A stretch of 64,000 nt of DNA from Vagococcus allomyrinae (GTDB taxonomy: Bacteria > Bacillota > Bacilli > Lactobacillales > Vagococcaceae). Made by a program: the position numbers and the translations under genes. Each line of letters begins with the position of its first letter. The first letter of the stretch is position 1. Below the pieces are notes generated by a model that was not told where the DNA came from, made no database searches, and saw nothing but the letters and a program-made list of their open reading frames with translations. Location: the NCBI RefSeq assembly GCF_017829975.1, contig NZ_JAEEGA010000014.1:1-64000 (forward strand), read 5' to 3'. This document shows positions 27,184 to 36,381 of the stretch, piece after piece.

Positions 27184-27854
27184 ACGTGTCGCTCCGCCTT
27201 ATACCCTAGTCCGCGAACAGTCAATATCGAAAATTCTGGAAACTCAGCAAATTTTTCTCTTAAACGATTGATGTGAACATTGACAGTGCGAGCGTCGGTT
27301 TCGCTATCATATCCCCAAATATCATCCATGAGTTGCAGACGTGTGAAGATTTTACCTGGGTAAGACAATAATTTGAAGAGCAACAAGAATTCTTTTTGAG
27401 GCAAGTTGATAATTGTTTGTTCCTTTGTAACTTGCAATGAGTCAGCATCGATTAACACGTCCCCAAGCATGATGCGATTTTCAGCAACAATTTGGGAGCG
27501 ACGCAGTAAGGCGCGAATTCGTAAAAGCATCTCTTCCTCATCGACCGGTTTGGTCATATAGTCGTCAGTGCCAACTAAAAAGCCTTTTTTCTTTTCACTA
27601 GGGGTTTCTTTAGCCGTGACCATCAAGATAGGCAATTGATAATTGGCTTGTCTTAAAGCATCAGTCAATTGGTAACCGTCCATTTCAGGCATCATAATAT
27701 CGACTAAAGCCAAAGCGATTGCTTGCTGACCGATAATGGTCATGGCCTCCTTGCCATTATTGGCAAGGACGGTTTGAAAGCCGTTGTTTCGTAAGTATAT
27801 GCTCATCAGTTCTTGGGTATTAGGGTCGTCTTCTACGATTAAAATTGTTTCCAT
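27180..27854 (-). CDS. OmpR-family response regulator
   Basis: 224 residues. The receiver domain has acidic residues in VEDDPNT, the phosphorylated Asp in LALVDIMMPEMDG near 53, and Lys in DDYMTKPVDEEEM near 103. The winged-helix DNA-binding domain (about 128-222) ends in VRGLGYKAE. It is the first gene of the operon with the kinase and Nudix genes, and divergent from the fused ABC transporter across a 138-bp region rich in palindromes that are plausible binding sites. Confidence 0.94.
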   Translation of the reverse strand: METILIVEDDPNTQELMSIYLRNNGFQTVLANNGKEAMTIIGQQAIALALVDIMMPEMDGYQLTDALRQANYQLPILMVTAKETPSEKKKGFLVGTDDYMTKPVDEEEMLLRIRALLRRSQIVAENRIMLGDVLIDADSLQVTKEQTIINLPQKEFLLLFKLLSYPGKIFTRLQLMDDIWGYDSETDARTVNVHINRLREKFAEFPEFSILTVRGLGYKAERHV

Positions 27855-27889
27855 GTGGCGCTCCTTTCAGTTTCTGGATTAAGAGAGTC

Positions 27890-27905
27890 TCAGACTTTAG
27901 TCTGA
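27890..27905. repeat. Palindrome near the response-regulator start
   Basis: TCAGACTTTAGTCTGA is a perfect 7-bp inverted repeat with a 2-base centre, 36 bp upstream of the response-regulator start codon. It may be an operator in the divergent control region. Confidence 0.5.
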
Positions 27906-27924
27906 ACTTTTGATCATTAGTGGT

Positions 27925-27973
27925 GTTGTTAACATTGAGTTTACCTTAGCAAGATAAACTCAATGTTAACAAC
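27925..27973. repeat. Perfect 19-bp inverted repeat upstream of the fused ABC transporter
   Basis: The arms 27925-27943 and 27955-27973 (first half GTTGTTAACATTGAGTTTA) are exact reverse complements with an 11-base spacer. No T-run follows on either strand, so it is not a terminator. It lies 20 bp before the ABC start codon and 71 bp before the response-regulator start. An operator for the adjacent response regulator or an mRNA hairpin controlling translation are both possible. Confidence 0.8.
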
Positions 27974-27992
27974 AGTTGGAAGGATGATCGTC

Positions 27993-30347
27993 ATGTTAGA
28001 ACTTAAAAATATCTACAAACATTATACCACTGGAGAGTTTACACAAACAGCTCTTGCTGGGATTAATCTAAAATTCCGCAAAAGTGAATTTGCGGCTATC
28101 TTAGGCCCCAGTGGCTCAGGTAAAACGACCTTACTTAATATTGCTGGTGGCTTGGCTCAATATGATGAAGGGGATTTACTGATCAATGGCCAATCAACGA
28201 CTACCTTTAAAGACGCTGACTGGGATGCTTATCGCAACAACAGCGTAGGCTTTATTTTTCAGAGCTACAATTTAATTACTCATCTCTCTGTCATGGACAA
28301 TGTCATGATGGGGATGGATCTGAGCGGGGTGGCCAAAGGGGAACAAAAAAGTCGCGCGTTAGCCGTTTTAGAACGAGTCGGCTTAAGAGATCATCTCCAC
28401 AAAAAGCCCAATCAATTATCAGGAGGGCAAATGCAGCGGGTGGCAATCGCTCGTTCCTTAGTGAATGATCCAGACATTATATTAGCTGATGAACCAACAG
28501 GGGCGTTAGATACGAAAACCAGTGAACAAATTATGGCGCTGATTGCCGAAATTGCTCACGATAAGCTGGTGATCATGGTGACCCATAATCCTGAATTGGC
28601 AGCTGAGTATGCCACGCGCACTATTGAATTTCGTGATGGTCAAGTTGTTCATGACTCAGCCCCAGTGGAAGTCTTAGAACCGACCCATGATTATCAGATG
28701 CGTCGAACCAGTATGAGCTTTTGGAATGCCTTAAAGCTTTCTGGCAAAAATATCACCACCAAAAAATGGCGAACAGGTTTAATCGCCTTTGCTTCAAGTA
28801 TTGGGATTATTGGCATTGCCCTCGTTCTTTCACTGTCTAATGGCTTTGATAAGCAGATTAGTTCTGCTGAAAATGACACGTTGTCCGGTTACCCCATCAC
28901 CATTTCCAAGGTGGCCACCAACACCAGTTTTGGCCCCAGAAGATTGGGAACCGAAGAGACGACGGAAACTGAAGACCGTGATAGTCAACTGATTTATGCA
29001 GATAAAGGCGCTGAAGAAGAGCCTCATGAAAACCAAATTAGTCCAGCTTTTTTGACTTATTTAAGTCAATTGACTGATGAGCAAATTTCAGGGATTAATC
29101 GAGGGTATAATAGTGGGCTTAATTTGGTCAGGCGACAGGCAGAAACCCAGGTTGTCAATCAAGACACGATTGGTTTTGCTAGCTACCCGACGCCTAATGG
29201 CAGTGATCAACAAGGATTTTTAAAGGAAAACTATGATTTATTGGCTGGCGCTTACCCGAAAAGTGAGGACGAGCTAATTTTAGTTATTGGTGAAAATAAT
29301 CAATTGAGCAGTGAATTGCTAGTGTCCTTAGGGTTTGCCGAGGATGCTCAGCTAACATTTGATCAGTTAATTGGCTATCAGTTAAAAGCCATACCAAACG
29401 ACGAGTTTTATCAGCCAGCGGGGGCCTATTTTAAAGCAATTCAAGGGGAGGAACAACTGAAGGCAGCCTATGAAAAACCGTCAGCAAAATCCTTAAAAGT
29501 AACGGGCGTTATTAGAGGGAAGGAAGATTTGGAGATTGCCGGTTTAAGTGAAGGCCTAAAGTATGCTCAGGAATTTGCCACAGAGATGATTGAGCTGGCC
29601 CAAAATTCAGCGATTGTCAAAGCGCAACAGGAGGCCGATTATAACGTGTTGACAGGTGAATCCTTCACCACTGAAGCCAGTCAGCCTGAATCTGATCACC
29701 GAATGGGCAGCGGTGCCTCTCTATCGGCAGCGGTTAGTTCGATTACCAAAGACCAGCTATTAACCAAATTTGGTGACAGCGATAGTCCGGAGTTGATTAC
29801 TATCTACCCGAAAGATTTTGCGACAAAAGAAGCCGTGTTAACCTACCTTGATGATTGGAATAAAGGCAAGTCTGAAAGTGAGCAAATTGAATACAATGAC
29901 TTGGCAGCCACGCTGACGTCTTTAATGGGCAGTGTCTTAGATGCGATTACGATTGTGTTAGTGGCCTTTGCCGCTATTTCACTGGTCGTTTCGTTGATTA
30001 TGATTGGCATCATCACATACATCTCAGTCATGGAGCGGACGCGTGAAATCGGCGTTTTAAGAGCTTTGGGGGCACGTAAAAAAGATATCACTCGCGTATT
30101 TAATGCCGAAACCTTTATTATCGGGACCTGTTCAGGAGCCTTGGGAATTGGGATTGCCTACCTATTGACCATACCGGTTAATATAGTCTTAGAAAATCTG
30201 ACGGAGATGGCTAATATTGCCCAATTAAACCCTGTTCACGGACTGTTACTTGCCTTGGTAAGTATCGCCTTGACCATGTTAGGCGGGATGTTGCCAGCTA
30301 GAATGGCAGCTAAAAAAGACCCAGTTGAAGCGCTAAGTGCAGATTAG
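27993..30347 (+). CDS. Fused ABC transporter, ATP-binding domain plus FtsX-type permease
   Basis: 784 residues. The N-terminal ATPase (about 1-230) has Walker [10 protein letters not shown] at 38-46, the signature [13 protein letters not shown] near 143 and Walker [12 protein letters not shown] near 163. A membrane helix near 265-290 is followed by a ~350-residue extracytoplasmic region. Three helices in the last ~150 residues carry the FtsX/MacB permease signature ([20 protein letters not shown] near 675). This layout is that of mechanotransmission ABC proteins, which act on periplasmic or extracellular substrates such as antimicrobial peptides or lipids rather than carry ions. The start at 27993 has GGAAGG nine bases upstream. 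It is divergent from the two-component system, which probably controls it, and is followed 13 bp later by a small gene of unknown function. Confidence 0.9.
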   Translation: MLELKNIYKHYTTGEFTQTALAGINLKFRKSEFAAILGPSGSGKTTLLNIAGGLAQYDEGDLLINGQSTTTFKDADWDAYRNNSVGFIFQSYNLITHLSVMDNVMMGMDLSGVAKGEQKSRALAVLERVGLRDHLHKKPNQLSGGQMQRVAIARSLVNDPDIILADEPTGALDTKTSEQIMALIAEIAHDKLVIMVTHNPELAAEYATRTIEFRDGQVVHDSAPVEVLEPTHDYQMRRTSMSFWNALKLSGKNITTKKWRTGLIAFASSIGIIGIALVLSLSNGFDKQISSAENDTLSGYPITISKVATNTSFGPRRLGTEETTETEDRDSQLIYADKGAEEEPHENQISPAFLTYLSQLTDEQISGINRGYNSGLNLVRRQAETQVVNQDTIGFASYPTPNGSDQQGFLKENYDLLAGAYPKSEDELILVIGENNQLSSELLVSLGFAEDAQLTFDQLIGYQLKAIPNDEFYQPAGAYFKAIQGEEQLKAAYEKPSAKSLKVTGVIRGKEDLEIAGLSEGLKYAQEFATEMIELAQNSAIVKAQQEADYNVLTGESFTTEASQPESDHRMGSGASLSAAVSSITKDQLLTKFGDSDSPELITIYPKDFATKEAVLTYLDDWNKGKSESEQIEYNDLAATLTSLMGSVLDAITIVLVAFAAISLVVSLIMIGIITYISVMERTREIGVLRALGARKKDITRVFNAETFIIGTCSGALGIGIAYLLTIPVNIVLENLTEMANIAQLNPVHGLLLALVSIALTMLGGMLPARMAAKKDPVEALSAD

Positions 30348-30360
30348 GAGACCGGTGAAG

Positions 30361-30717
30361 ATGACCAAAGAAATGTTATTATTAAAGGAATTAAAATCCG
30401 TTGTATTAGGAGTAGAAGGACTAGTAGTGGAGCAAGAGATTGATGATCCGGGGATGTTTATCGAGCACTACTATCAGCAAGAAGAAGTCTTAGCGGAGAT
30501 TAAGGGGAAACTCTTCGACTATTGTCCAGCCAGAAATGCGAACAAAAGCCAATGGGGGGTGCTGGTTGAACGATTAAAAGTCATCATGGAAGAACGGGAA
30601 CAAGCCTTGTTAGCTTTTTACGATTGGGGTAATCCTGTTGCTTTATTTATGGAAAAAGCGACCACCCTAACCACTTTAAAGACCGAACTGATGAGTGTTC
30701 CGACAGAGTCGTTATAA
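30361..30717 (+). CDS. Small protein of unknown function downstream of the ABC transporter
   Basis: 118 residues, soluble and probably mostly helical, with no signal peptide, membrane segment or motif that I recognise. It starts 13 bp after the transporter stop with AGGAG spanning that stop, so the two are co-transcribed. It ends before a strong terminator. A flagellar-FliT-like short helical chaperone is a loose possibility from composition only. The in-frame start at 30337 inside the transporter gene has no ribosome-binding site. Confidence 0.7.
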   Translation: MTKEMLLLKELKSVVLGVEGLVVEQEIDDPGMFIEHYYQQEEVLAEIKGKLFDYCPARNANKSQWGVLVERLKVIMEEREQALLAFYDWGNPVALFMEKATTLTTLKTELMSVPTESL

Positions 30718-30764
30718 AACTGGTCTTTAGACGGATTGTGTTATCCATCTAAAACCGCTAAAAT

Positions 30765-30803
30765 AAACTCAAGTAGCTGAAATTTGGACTGCTTGAGTTT
30801 TTT
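30765..30803 (+). terminator. Terminator of the ABC operon
   Basis: AAACTCAAGTAG (30765-30776) pairs with CTGCTTGAGTTT (30789-30800) and is followed by TTT. Confidence 0.85.
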
Positions 30804-30890
30804 GGTGGCCCCATGACCTGCTAAAGTTTTTTGATTGTTGGATTTTTGCTGGAGGCAGGGCATGTAGTAGATAGAAGGAGGAGACTTATT

Positions 30891-32603
30891 GTGTTAAGTC
30901 AGTTAGGTATTAGCAGTATTTTATTAGCGATCATTATCGGCAGTTATGTGGTAAAAAAGAAAGGCTCCCTCAACAAGCGGCAATGGCAATTATTAATCGG
31001 CCTGTTAGTCCTGATCACTGTAGTCAACAGTGTCTATATTTGGGTAGTGTTGCCGAGTAAGTCTTTATTTAATTATTTGATTACCAACATCGTCTTAGGG
31101 GTATTAGGCGTTGGAGTGGTTTTTCTGATTAACCAAGTTGACGAACTGGTGATTGACCACAAGTCGCGTTTAGGCAAACAAATTGCCTTTTTGATCATCA
31201 GCTTTGTGCTATTGATTGGGGCTTCAGTGGGTTATGATATTTACAGTAAAAAACAAGTCTATGGCACGCTGAATTTGGTGGCAGGAACAGATACACCAGA
31301 ACTTGACAAGCAAGATACCCCTGTTACCATCCCACCCAAAACAGTTCGCAATAAAATGAAAAAATCGATGAATCAATTCGAAAATCAACAATATTACAAT
31401 TTAGGTAATCTACAAGTTCAAAAGGTTAATGACGAAGTGGTCTATATTGCCCCGCTGGAATTTAAGGGTTTTTGGCGCTGGTTGAAAGGTGGCGCTTCTG
31501 AAGGCTATTTAAAAATGTCAGCGACCGATGTTTACGCGCAACCTGAACCAGTGAAAACGGATATGACGTATATTCCTAGTGCTTATTTCTTTAAAGATGT
31601 GGAGCGAAAGATTTATTTTGCAACAGCTACGTATAAATCAATTGGAGAGCCACAGTTGGAAATTGCTGATGATGGCCACGCCTACTATGTTCAAACGCTC
31701 TACAAACCGCGGGGGATTTCGGAAAATCCTAACTATCGCAAGATGAAAATTGCTGTTTTAGACACCGTTAATGGAAAAGTCGAGGTTTATGACTTAGAAG
31801 ATGTACCGTCCTTTATTGAGGCGCCGATCTCCCCTGAAATGGCAAGCGAGATGAACAGCGTATACGGAAAATATGAAAATGGTTGGTTGAACAGTCGAAT
31901 GGCCAAAAAAGGGGTTAAGTTAGCCACTGAAAATGGAACCGAAGATGACGTGACGCCAATCTTTAATGAAAAAGGCGAAATGCTCTATTTCACTGATTTT
32001 ACCTCGCCTTCTAGCTCTGATGATTCGGCGATTGGTTATTCCTTTATCAATGCTCGAACTGGGGAAATTACCTACTATAGCAAGAAGAATATGATGGACA
32101 GTGAAGGTTTGATAAATTTAGTTGACCTTGTTTTTCCTGAGAAAAAGTTGGAAGGCAATATGCCATTGCTCTACAATATTGATGGCGTGCCAACATGGGT
32201 TGTTTCAATGCTAGATAAAAATGGTATCTTTAAGAAAATCGCCTATGTTAACGCCACTGATAGTGATATTTTGGCAATGGAAGATACGGTTGACAAAACC
32301 TTGCAGACCTATCGCTTAAAATTAGGCGAAAAGAAGACAAATGTCAGTGCGACCTCAGAAGTCAAAGAAGTTGAGGTCAGTGGCAAAGTCGCTCGTATGA
32401 CAGCTCCAATGATGACAACAGAAGCGACCATCATTAAATTTGTGTTGGACGATGGTGTTGTCTACATCGTTAATGAGAACGATTATGAAGTTGCTGGCTT
32501 TTTGGAAAAGGGTGACCAAGTAACTTTTGTCGCTAAAATGGTAGATGATCAGGTTCAAGGCTATGTTGAGAAGTTTACCATTGAAGGCTTTGAAGTAAAA
32601 TAA
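30891..32603 (+). CDS. Large membrane-anchored protein of unknown function
   Basis: 570 residues. Four membrane helices lie in the first ~130 residues (near 5-20, 35-58, 65-85 and 103-122). They are followed by a ~440-residue, probably extracytoplasmic part with no cysteines or recognised motif. This part contains several beta-rich stretches such as IAPLEFKGFWRWLKGG. The last ~65 residues (VSGKVARMTAPM to the end) look like a small OB-like beta domain. The GTG at 30891 is preferred because AGGAGGAG lies just upstream, and the longer TTG frame from 30831 is rejected. It is flanked by terminators, so it is its own transcript between two envelope-type ABC/two-component modules. I do not recognise the family. 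Confidence 0.8.
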   Translation: MLSQLGISSILLAIIIGSYVVKKKGSLNKRQWQLLIGLLVLITVVNSVYIWVVLPSKSLFNYLITNIVLGVLGVGVVFLINQVDELVIDHKSRLGKQIAFLIISFVLLIGASVGYDIYSKKQVYGTLNLVAGTDTPELDKQDTPVTIPPKTVRNKMKKSMNQFENQQYYNLGNLQVQKVNDEVVYIAPLEFKGFWRWLKGGASEGYLKMSATDVYAQPEPVKTDMTYIPSAYFFKDVERKIYFATATYKSIGEPQLEIADDGHAYYVQTLYKPRGISENPNYRKMKIAVLDTVNGKVEVYDLEDVPSFIEAPISPEMASEMNSVYGKYENGWLNSRMAKKGVKLATENGTEDDVTPIFNEKGEMLYFTDFTSPSSSDDSAIGYSFINARTGEITYYSKKNMMDSEGLINLVDLVFPEKKLEGNMPLLYNIDGVPTWVVSMLDKNGIFKKIAYVNATDSDILAMEDTVDKTLQTYRLKLGEKKTNVSATSEVKEVEVSGKVARMTAPMMTTEATIIKFVLDDGVVYIVNENDYEVAGFLEKGDQVTFVAKMVDDQVQGYVEKFTIEGFEVK

Positions 32604-32610
32604 AAGACGA

Positions 32611-32649
32611 AAAAGAAGCGATTGAGATGCCTCAATCACTTCTTTTTTT
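32611..32649 (+). terminator. Terminator after the unknown membrane protein
   Basis: AGAAGCGATTGAG pairs with CTCAATCACTTCT around ATGC with one mismatch and is followed by T6. Confidence 0.88.
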
Positions 32650-32786
32650 GTCGTTTTTGAGTGTCTGGAAGAGCCCATGGAACCTCTGAAATGCTTCTTT
32701 ATAACCTCCACACTGTCTCTTTACATTGGCTTCATATTGACTTGTTAAGATGCTAATAGATTAACTAAAGGAGGCATTATTAACAG

Positions 32787-34280
32787 ATGAATTTTGCAAA
32801 ACGAGCATTTTTAAGCATTACCAGACGAAAAGGAAGGGCCCTTATTTTATTCGCAGTCGTCTTTATTTTAGGCAATTTAATTGCAGGGGCGATTTCCATT
32901 CAACAAGCCACACAAAATGTGGAAAAAAGCATTAAGAAGCAACTTGGGGGGACTGCTTCTATTGATGTTGATCCAAAAGTTTATGAAGAGGCCATGGCAA
33001 GCGGTGAAGAAGTGAAGCTTGATCCCTTAAAGGAAGACTTGATTAAGCAAATTGGTAGTTCTAATTATGTTAAGTACTTTGACTATAATTTAGAGATATA
33101 CGGTGGTGGTAAGGAGGTAAAGCCTTTTGCACCTCCTCAAGAAGATAATGGCATCATGACCTCAGGCGAGTTGAAAGGGATGGAATTTATCTTGAAAGGC
33201 GTGCAATATGCTGCAGTTATGGATTTTAAGGAAAAGAAAGCAAAATTAGTTGACGGTCGTGCCTTTACGGAAGAAGAAATTGAAAAAGGCAGCAACGTCG
33301 GAATTATTTCTAAAAAATTAGCGGATGAAAATAATCTAAGTGTCGGCGATACGTTTGTCTATCAAAACAATGTCTTTGATTTTGGTCCAACCTATGATCC
33401 CAATATGGAGCCAGTTGCCAGCCGAGATGTTCCTCTTGAAATTATTGGGATCTTTGAACCGATCGAAGCGGAGAAAAAAACAGACGATGAGACTAAAAAA
33501 GCAGACCCAATGGCTGGTTTTTACAATACACAATTTCAAAACACCCTTTATGTGCCTAATGGTGTCACTTCAAAAGAGTTAAGTTTTGAAAATGAGGAAT
33601 TAAAAAAAGTGAATCCTGAAGCTGCGGGAGATGGTGAAATGTCCTATCAGCCGAAATATGTTTTGAAAAGCCCTGAAGTAGTCGACGCCTTTAAGGAAGA
33701 AACGACGCCGCTAATCCCTAAAAATTATAAATTAAGTGCCTCAACTGATCAATACAATTCAATTGCTGCGCCCATTAAATCCATGTCGAAATTATCAGGC
33801 TATGTGTTAATCGCAGCCATTGGAGCTTCCCTTTTAATCCTCAGTTTAGTGGTCTTGTTGTTCCTAAGAGATCGCAAACATGAATTTGGTATTTATTTAT
33901 CTTTAGGTGAAAAACGCCAGCGTGTCTTGGGACAGGTGATTATTGAAGTCATAGTGGTAGCCTTTGTTGCCATTGGCTTATCGGTTTTTTCCGGTAATTA
34001 CTTGGCAAAAGGTATTTCCAGCTCAATGATTCAAAATCAAATCCAAGCTGAAGCCGAAAAAGAAGAAGCGGCAGCTGCTAGTGGTGGCATGATGGTATTT
34101 AGCAATAATTCGGATACGACGTCATTGTCTGCTGATGATGTCAACAAAGAATATCAAGTTAGTTTAAGTAGTAAGTATATTATCAGTTTCTTCATCGTTG
34201 GGCTAGGCACTATTTTAATAGCCACTATTGCACCGATGGTTTACTTGATACGCTTAAATCCTAAGAAAATTATGATGTAA
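32787..34280 (+). CDS. ABC transporter permease, MacB/FtsX (Vex-like) type
   Basis: 497 residues. One N-terminal helix (about 18-40), a ~290-residue outside domain, then three helices in the last ~165 residues (near 338-360, 385-405 and 468-490). HEFGIYLSLGEKRQRVLGQV near 365 is the FtsX signature. It is similar in layout to Vex permeases of pneumococcus. AGGAGG lies 12 bases before the ATG. First gene of an operon: permease, ATPase (14 bp later), PASTA protein (overlap), and after a 67-bp gap a two-component system. Putative substrates of the class are peptides or lipids at the outer face of the membrane. Confidence 0.88.
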   Translation: MNFAKRAFLSITRRKGRALILFAVVFILGNLIAGAISIQQATQNVEKSIKKQLGGTASIDVDPKVYEEAMASGEEVKLDPLKEDLIKQIGSSNYVKYFDYNLEIYGGGKEVKPFAPPQEDNGIMTSGELKGMEFILKGVQYAAVMDFKEKKAKLVDGRAFTEEEIEKGSNVGIISKKLADENNLSVGDTFVYQNNVFDFGPTYDPNMEPVASRDVPLEIIGIFEPIEAEKKTDDETKKADPMAGFYNTQFQNTLYVPNGVTSKELSFENEELKKVNPEAAGDGEMSYQPKYVLKSPEVVDAFKEETTPLIPKNYKLSASTDQYNSIAAPIKSMSKLSGYVLIAAIGASLLILSLVVLLFLRDRKHEFGIYLSLGEKRQRVLGQVIIEVIVVAFVAIGLSVFSGNYLAKGISSSMIQNQIQAEAEKEEAAAASGGMMVFSNNSDTTSLSADDVNKEYQVSLSSKYIISFFIVGLGTILIATIAPMVYLIRLNPKKIMM

Positions 34281-34294
34281 GAAGGAGACTCTAG

Positions 34295-34969
34295 ATGACT
34301 ATTTTAGAAACGAAACACATTGACTATTTTTACCAGGACGGTGACCGTAAACGGACGATACTAAGTGACGTCAGCAATAGTTTTGAGCAAGGGAAGTTTT
34401 ACACTATTTTAGGTCAATCTGGTTCAGGAAAGACCACTTATCTTTCGTTAATCAGTGCCTTGGATTCCCCGAAAGATGGGCAGGTGATCTATGAGGAACA
34501 GGACATCAAAAAAATGGGGCATGAAGAGTATCGTCGAAATAAAATCGGGATTATCTTTCAAAGTTATAATTTAATTCCTTATCTAACAGCAGTGGAGAAC
34601 GTGTTGTTGGCGATGGCGATTACTGATAATGAGTTGCCGCCAAATCAAAAAGACGTGGCTTATAATTTATTGGATTATATCGGCATTGTTAAAAGTAAAG
34701 CCGATCGCACGATTACCCATTTATCAGGTGGGGAACAGCAACGGGTGGCTATTGCCAGAGCCTTGGCGACAAATGTGGACATTATTTTAGCAGATGAACC
34801 AACAGGAAATTTAGATGAAGGGATGGAACAAGAAATTGTTGCGATATTTAAAGAATTGGCACATATCCATAATAAATGTGTGATTGTGGTAACCCATTCT
34901 CAGGAAATTGCCAACAGTTCTGATCAGACCTTTTATCTAAAAGGAGGGAAGTTGACGCCATATGAGTAG
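34295..34969 (+). CDS. ABC transporter ATP-binding protein (MacB/LolD type)
   Basis: 224 residues. Walker A is in LGQSGSGKTTYLS near 40. The signature is LSGGEQQRVAIARALA near 142, Walker B is [14 protein letters not shown] near 162, and the switch His lies in VVTHSQEIA. It powers the preceding permease. Its last codons overlap the PASTA gene by eight bases (ATGAGTAG), so the PASTA protein is translationally tied to the transporter. Confidence 0.94.
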   Translation: MTILETKHIDYFYQDGDRKRTILSDVSNSFEQGKFYTILGQSGSGKTTYLSLISALDSPKDGQVIYEEQDIKKMGHEEYRRNKIGIIFQSYNLIPYLTAVENVLLAMAITDNELPPNQKDVAYNLLDYIGIVKSKADRTITHLSGGEQQRVAIARALATNVDIILADEPTGNLDEGMEQEIVAIFKELAHIHNKCVIVVTHSQEIANSSDQTFYLKGGKLTPYE

Positions 34970-36314
34970 CTTTTTAAATAATTTCCAATCAGGCGATTAT
35001 GAAAAAAATACTGCCGATCAAAAAAGTCTAGTGGAGCAGGAGATTGATTCAGAAAAGGAACATCAACGGTTGCCGAGTGAGGCTCCAACGACTGAGGAAC
35101 TTGTTCCTTCTGTCACAACCAAGCTCAGTAATCAGGGAAGCAGACGTCATTCACAAGAGGAAACAGAACATGACCCAACCTATCGGAAGCGTCAGCGCAA
35201 AAAATGGCTGCTGCTGGGGATTTTGGGAACAGTAGCTGTGGCCCTCATTGGTGTGACAATTTATCAGCTGAATCATGTGGCGATGCCTGATTTTAAAGGC
35301 AAAACGATTGGTGATGTCCAAACATGGGCTGCTGCAAACAATCTTAAGGTAGCAACTAAATCAGAGTATTCGGTTGAAAAAGAGGTCAATCAAGTATTGA
35401 AGCAACCGATAGCGAAAGGCAAAAAAGTCAGAAAAGGCCAAGAGCTGACCTTTTCCATCAGCCAGGGAGCAAATCCCGAGGACAAAGTGCCCTTACCAGA
35501 TTTTAACAGCTTAGCCACAGCCGCCGCCGAAGAGTGGTTAAAGCAAAATAAAGTCGACAATTTAAAATTATTATCTGAGTACAATGATCAAGTGGAAAAA
35601 GGTAAATTAGTGCGGATGGAACTGAAAGATGAGGTAACGGCTGAGAACTTTAAGCGCAAAGACAGTGGCACGCTTTACTATTCTAAAGGGAAAGAGGTTT
35701 ATAAAAAAGATATTTCAGTTCCAGATTTTAGTGGCAAACTGAAGAGTGAAGTTGAAACGTGGGCGAAGACGAACAGTATTCAGATGACCTATAAAGATCT
35801 GGCGTCTAAGGAGCAAGAAATAGGCAAAGTCTTAAAACAATCAATCCCACCTAAAGAGAAAGTTGCCAAAGAAACCCAAATGGAAGTTGAGGTTTCAGCA
35901 GGCAAACCGATCATGGTGCCTGACTTTGCCACCTTAACACCAGAAGAGGCCATGGCCCAAAAAGGATTAGAGGTAACCGTTAAGCGTCAGTACAGCAATG
36001 AGGCCTCTTATGGCCAATTGATTTGGCAGACCTTACCATCGGGATCAGAACTGACGGAAAAAGATGATTTGGCCATTGTGGTGACATACTCGGAAGGCAA
36101 ACCTTATCTTAAAGATGTCGTCGGGGAAACAGAAGGGGCCCTGCAAAAAATCTTCTTTGATGAATACCAGTCAAAAGGGGCTAACATTAATTACACGATA
36201 AAATATGTTAATTCAGAAGAAAAAAAAGGCACAGTTGTCAGTATGAGTGCGGTCAACGTATACGTTCCAATGGATTATACCGTTGAGATTCGAATCAGTA
36301 CTGGAAATGCTTAA
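34962..36314 (+). CDS. Membrane-anchored PASTA-repeat protein without kinase domain
   Basis: 450 residues. A polar N-terminal cytoplasmic segment (1-78, basic before the membrane) and one helix (about 82-102) precede five PASTA-like repeats outside, near 106-170, 176-244, 251-315, 317-380 and 381-449. Typical repeat starts are VAMPDFKGKTIGDVQTWA, ISVPDFSGKLKSEVETWA and IMVPDFATLTPEEAMAQKG. PASTA repeats bind muropeptides or lipid II in PrkC/StkP kinases and some PBPs. Here there is no kinase or transpeptidase domain, only a cytoplasmic tail. Overlap with the ATPase gene suggests a sensor or substrate-binding subunit of the ABC transporter. The fifth repeat is the most diverged. Confidence 0.88.
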   Translation: MSSFLNNFQSGDYEKNTADQKSLVEQEIDSEKEHQRLPSEAPTTEELVPSVTTKLSNQGSRRHSQEETEHDPTYRKRQRKKWLLLGILGTVAVALIGVTIYQLNHVAMPDFKGKTIGDVQTWAAANNLKVATKSEYSVEKEVNQVLKQPIAKGKKVRKGQELTFSISQGANPEDKVPLPDFNSLATAAAEEWLKQNKVDNLKLLSEYNDQVEKGKLVRMELKDEVTAENFKRKDSGTLYYSKGKEVYKKDISVPDFSGKLKSEVETWAKTNSIQMTYKDLASKEQEIGKVLKQSIPPKEKVAKETQMEVEVSAGKPIMVPDFATLTPEEAMAQKGLEVTVKRQYSNEASYGQLIWQTLPSGSELTEKDDLAIVVTYSEGKPYLKDVVGETEGALQKIFFDEYQSKGANINYTIKYVNSEEKKGTVVSMSAVNVYVPMDYTVEIRISTGNA

Positions 36315-36381
36315 AAAGATATGTTTCAGACATCAATGTATAGTATGATTAAAGAACTAACCGCAAAAAGGAGCTATTAAC

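Noticed and set aside
32355-32711. 118-residue minus-strand frame across the end of the unknown membrane protein gene
   Set aside because: It passes through the terminator hairpin and is opposite a better-supported gene.
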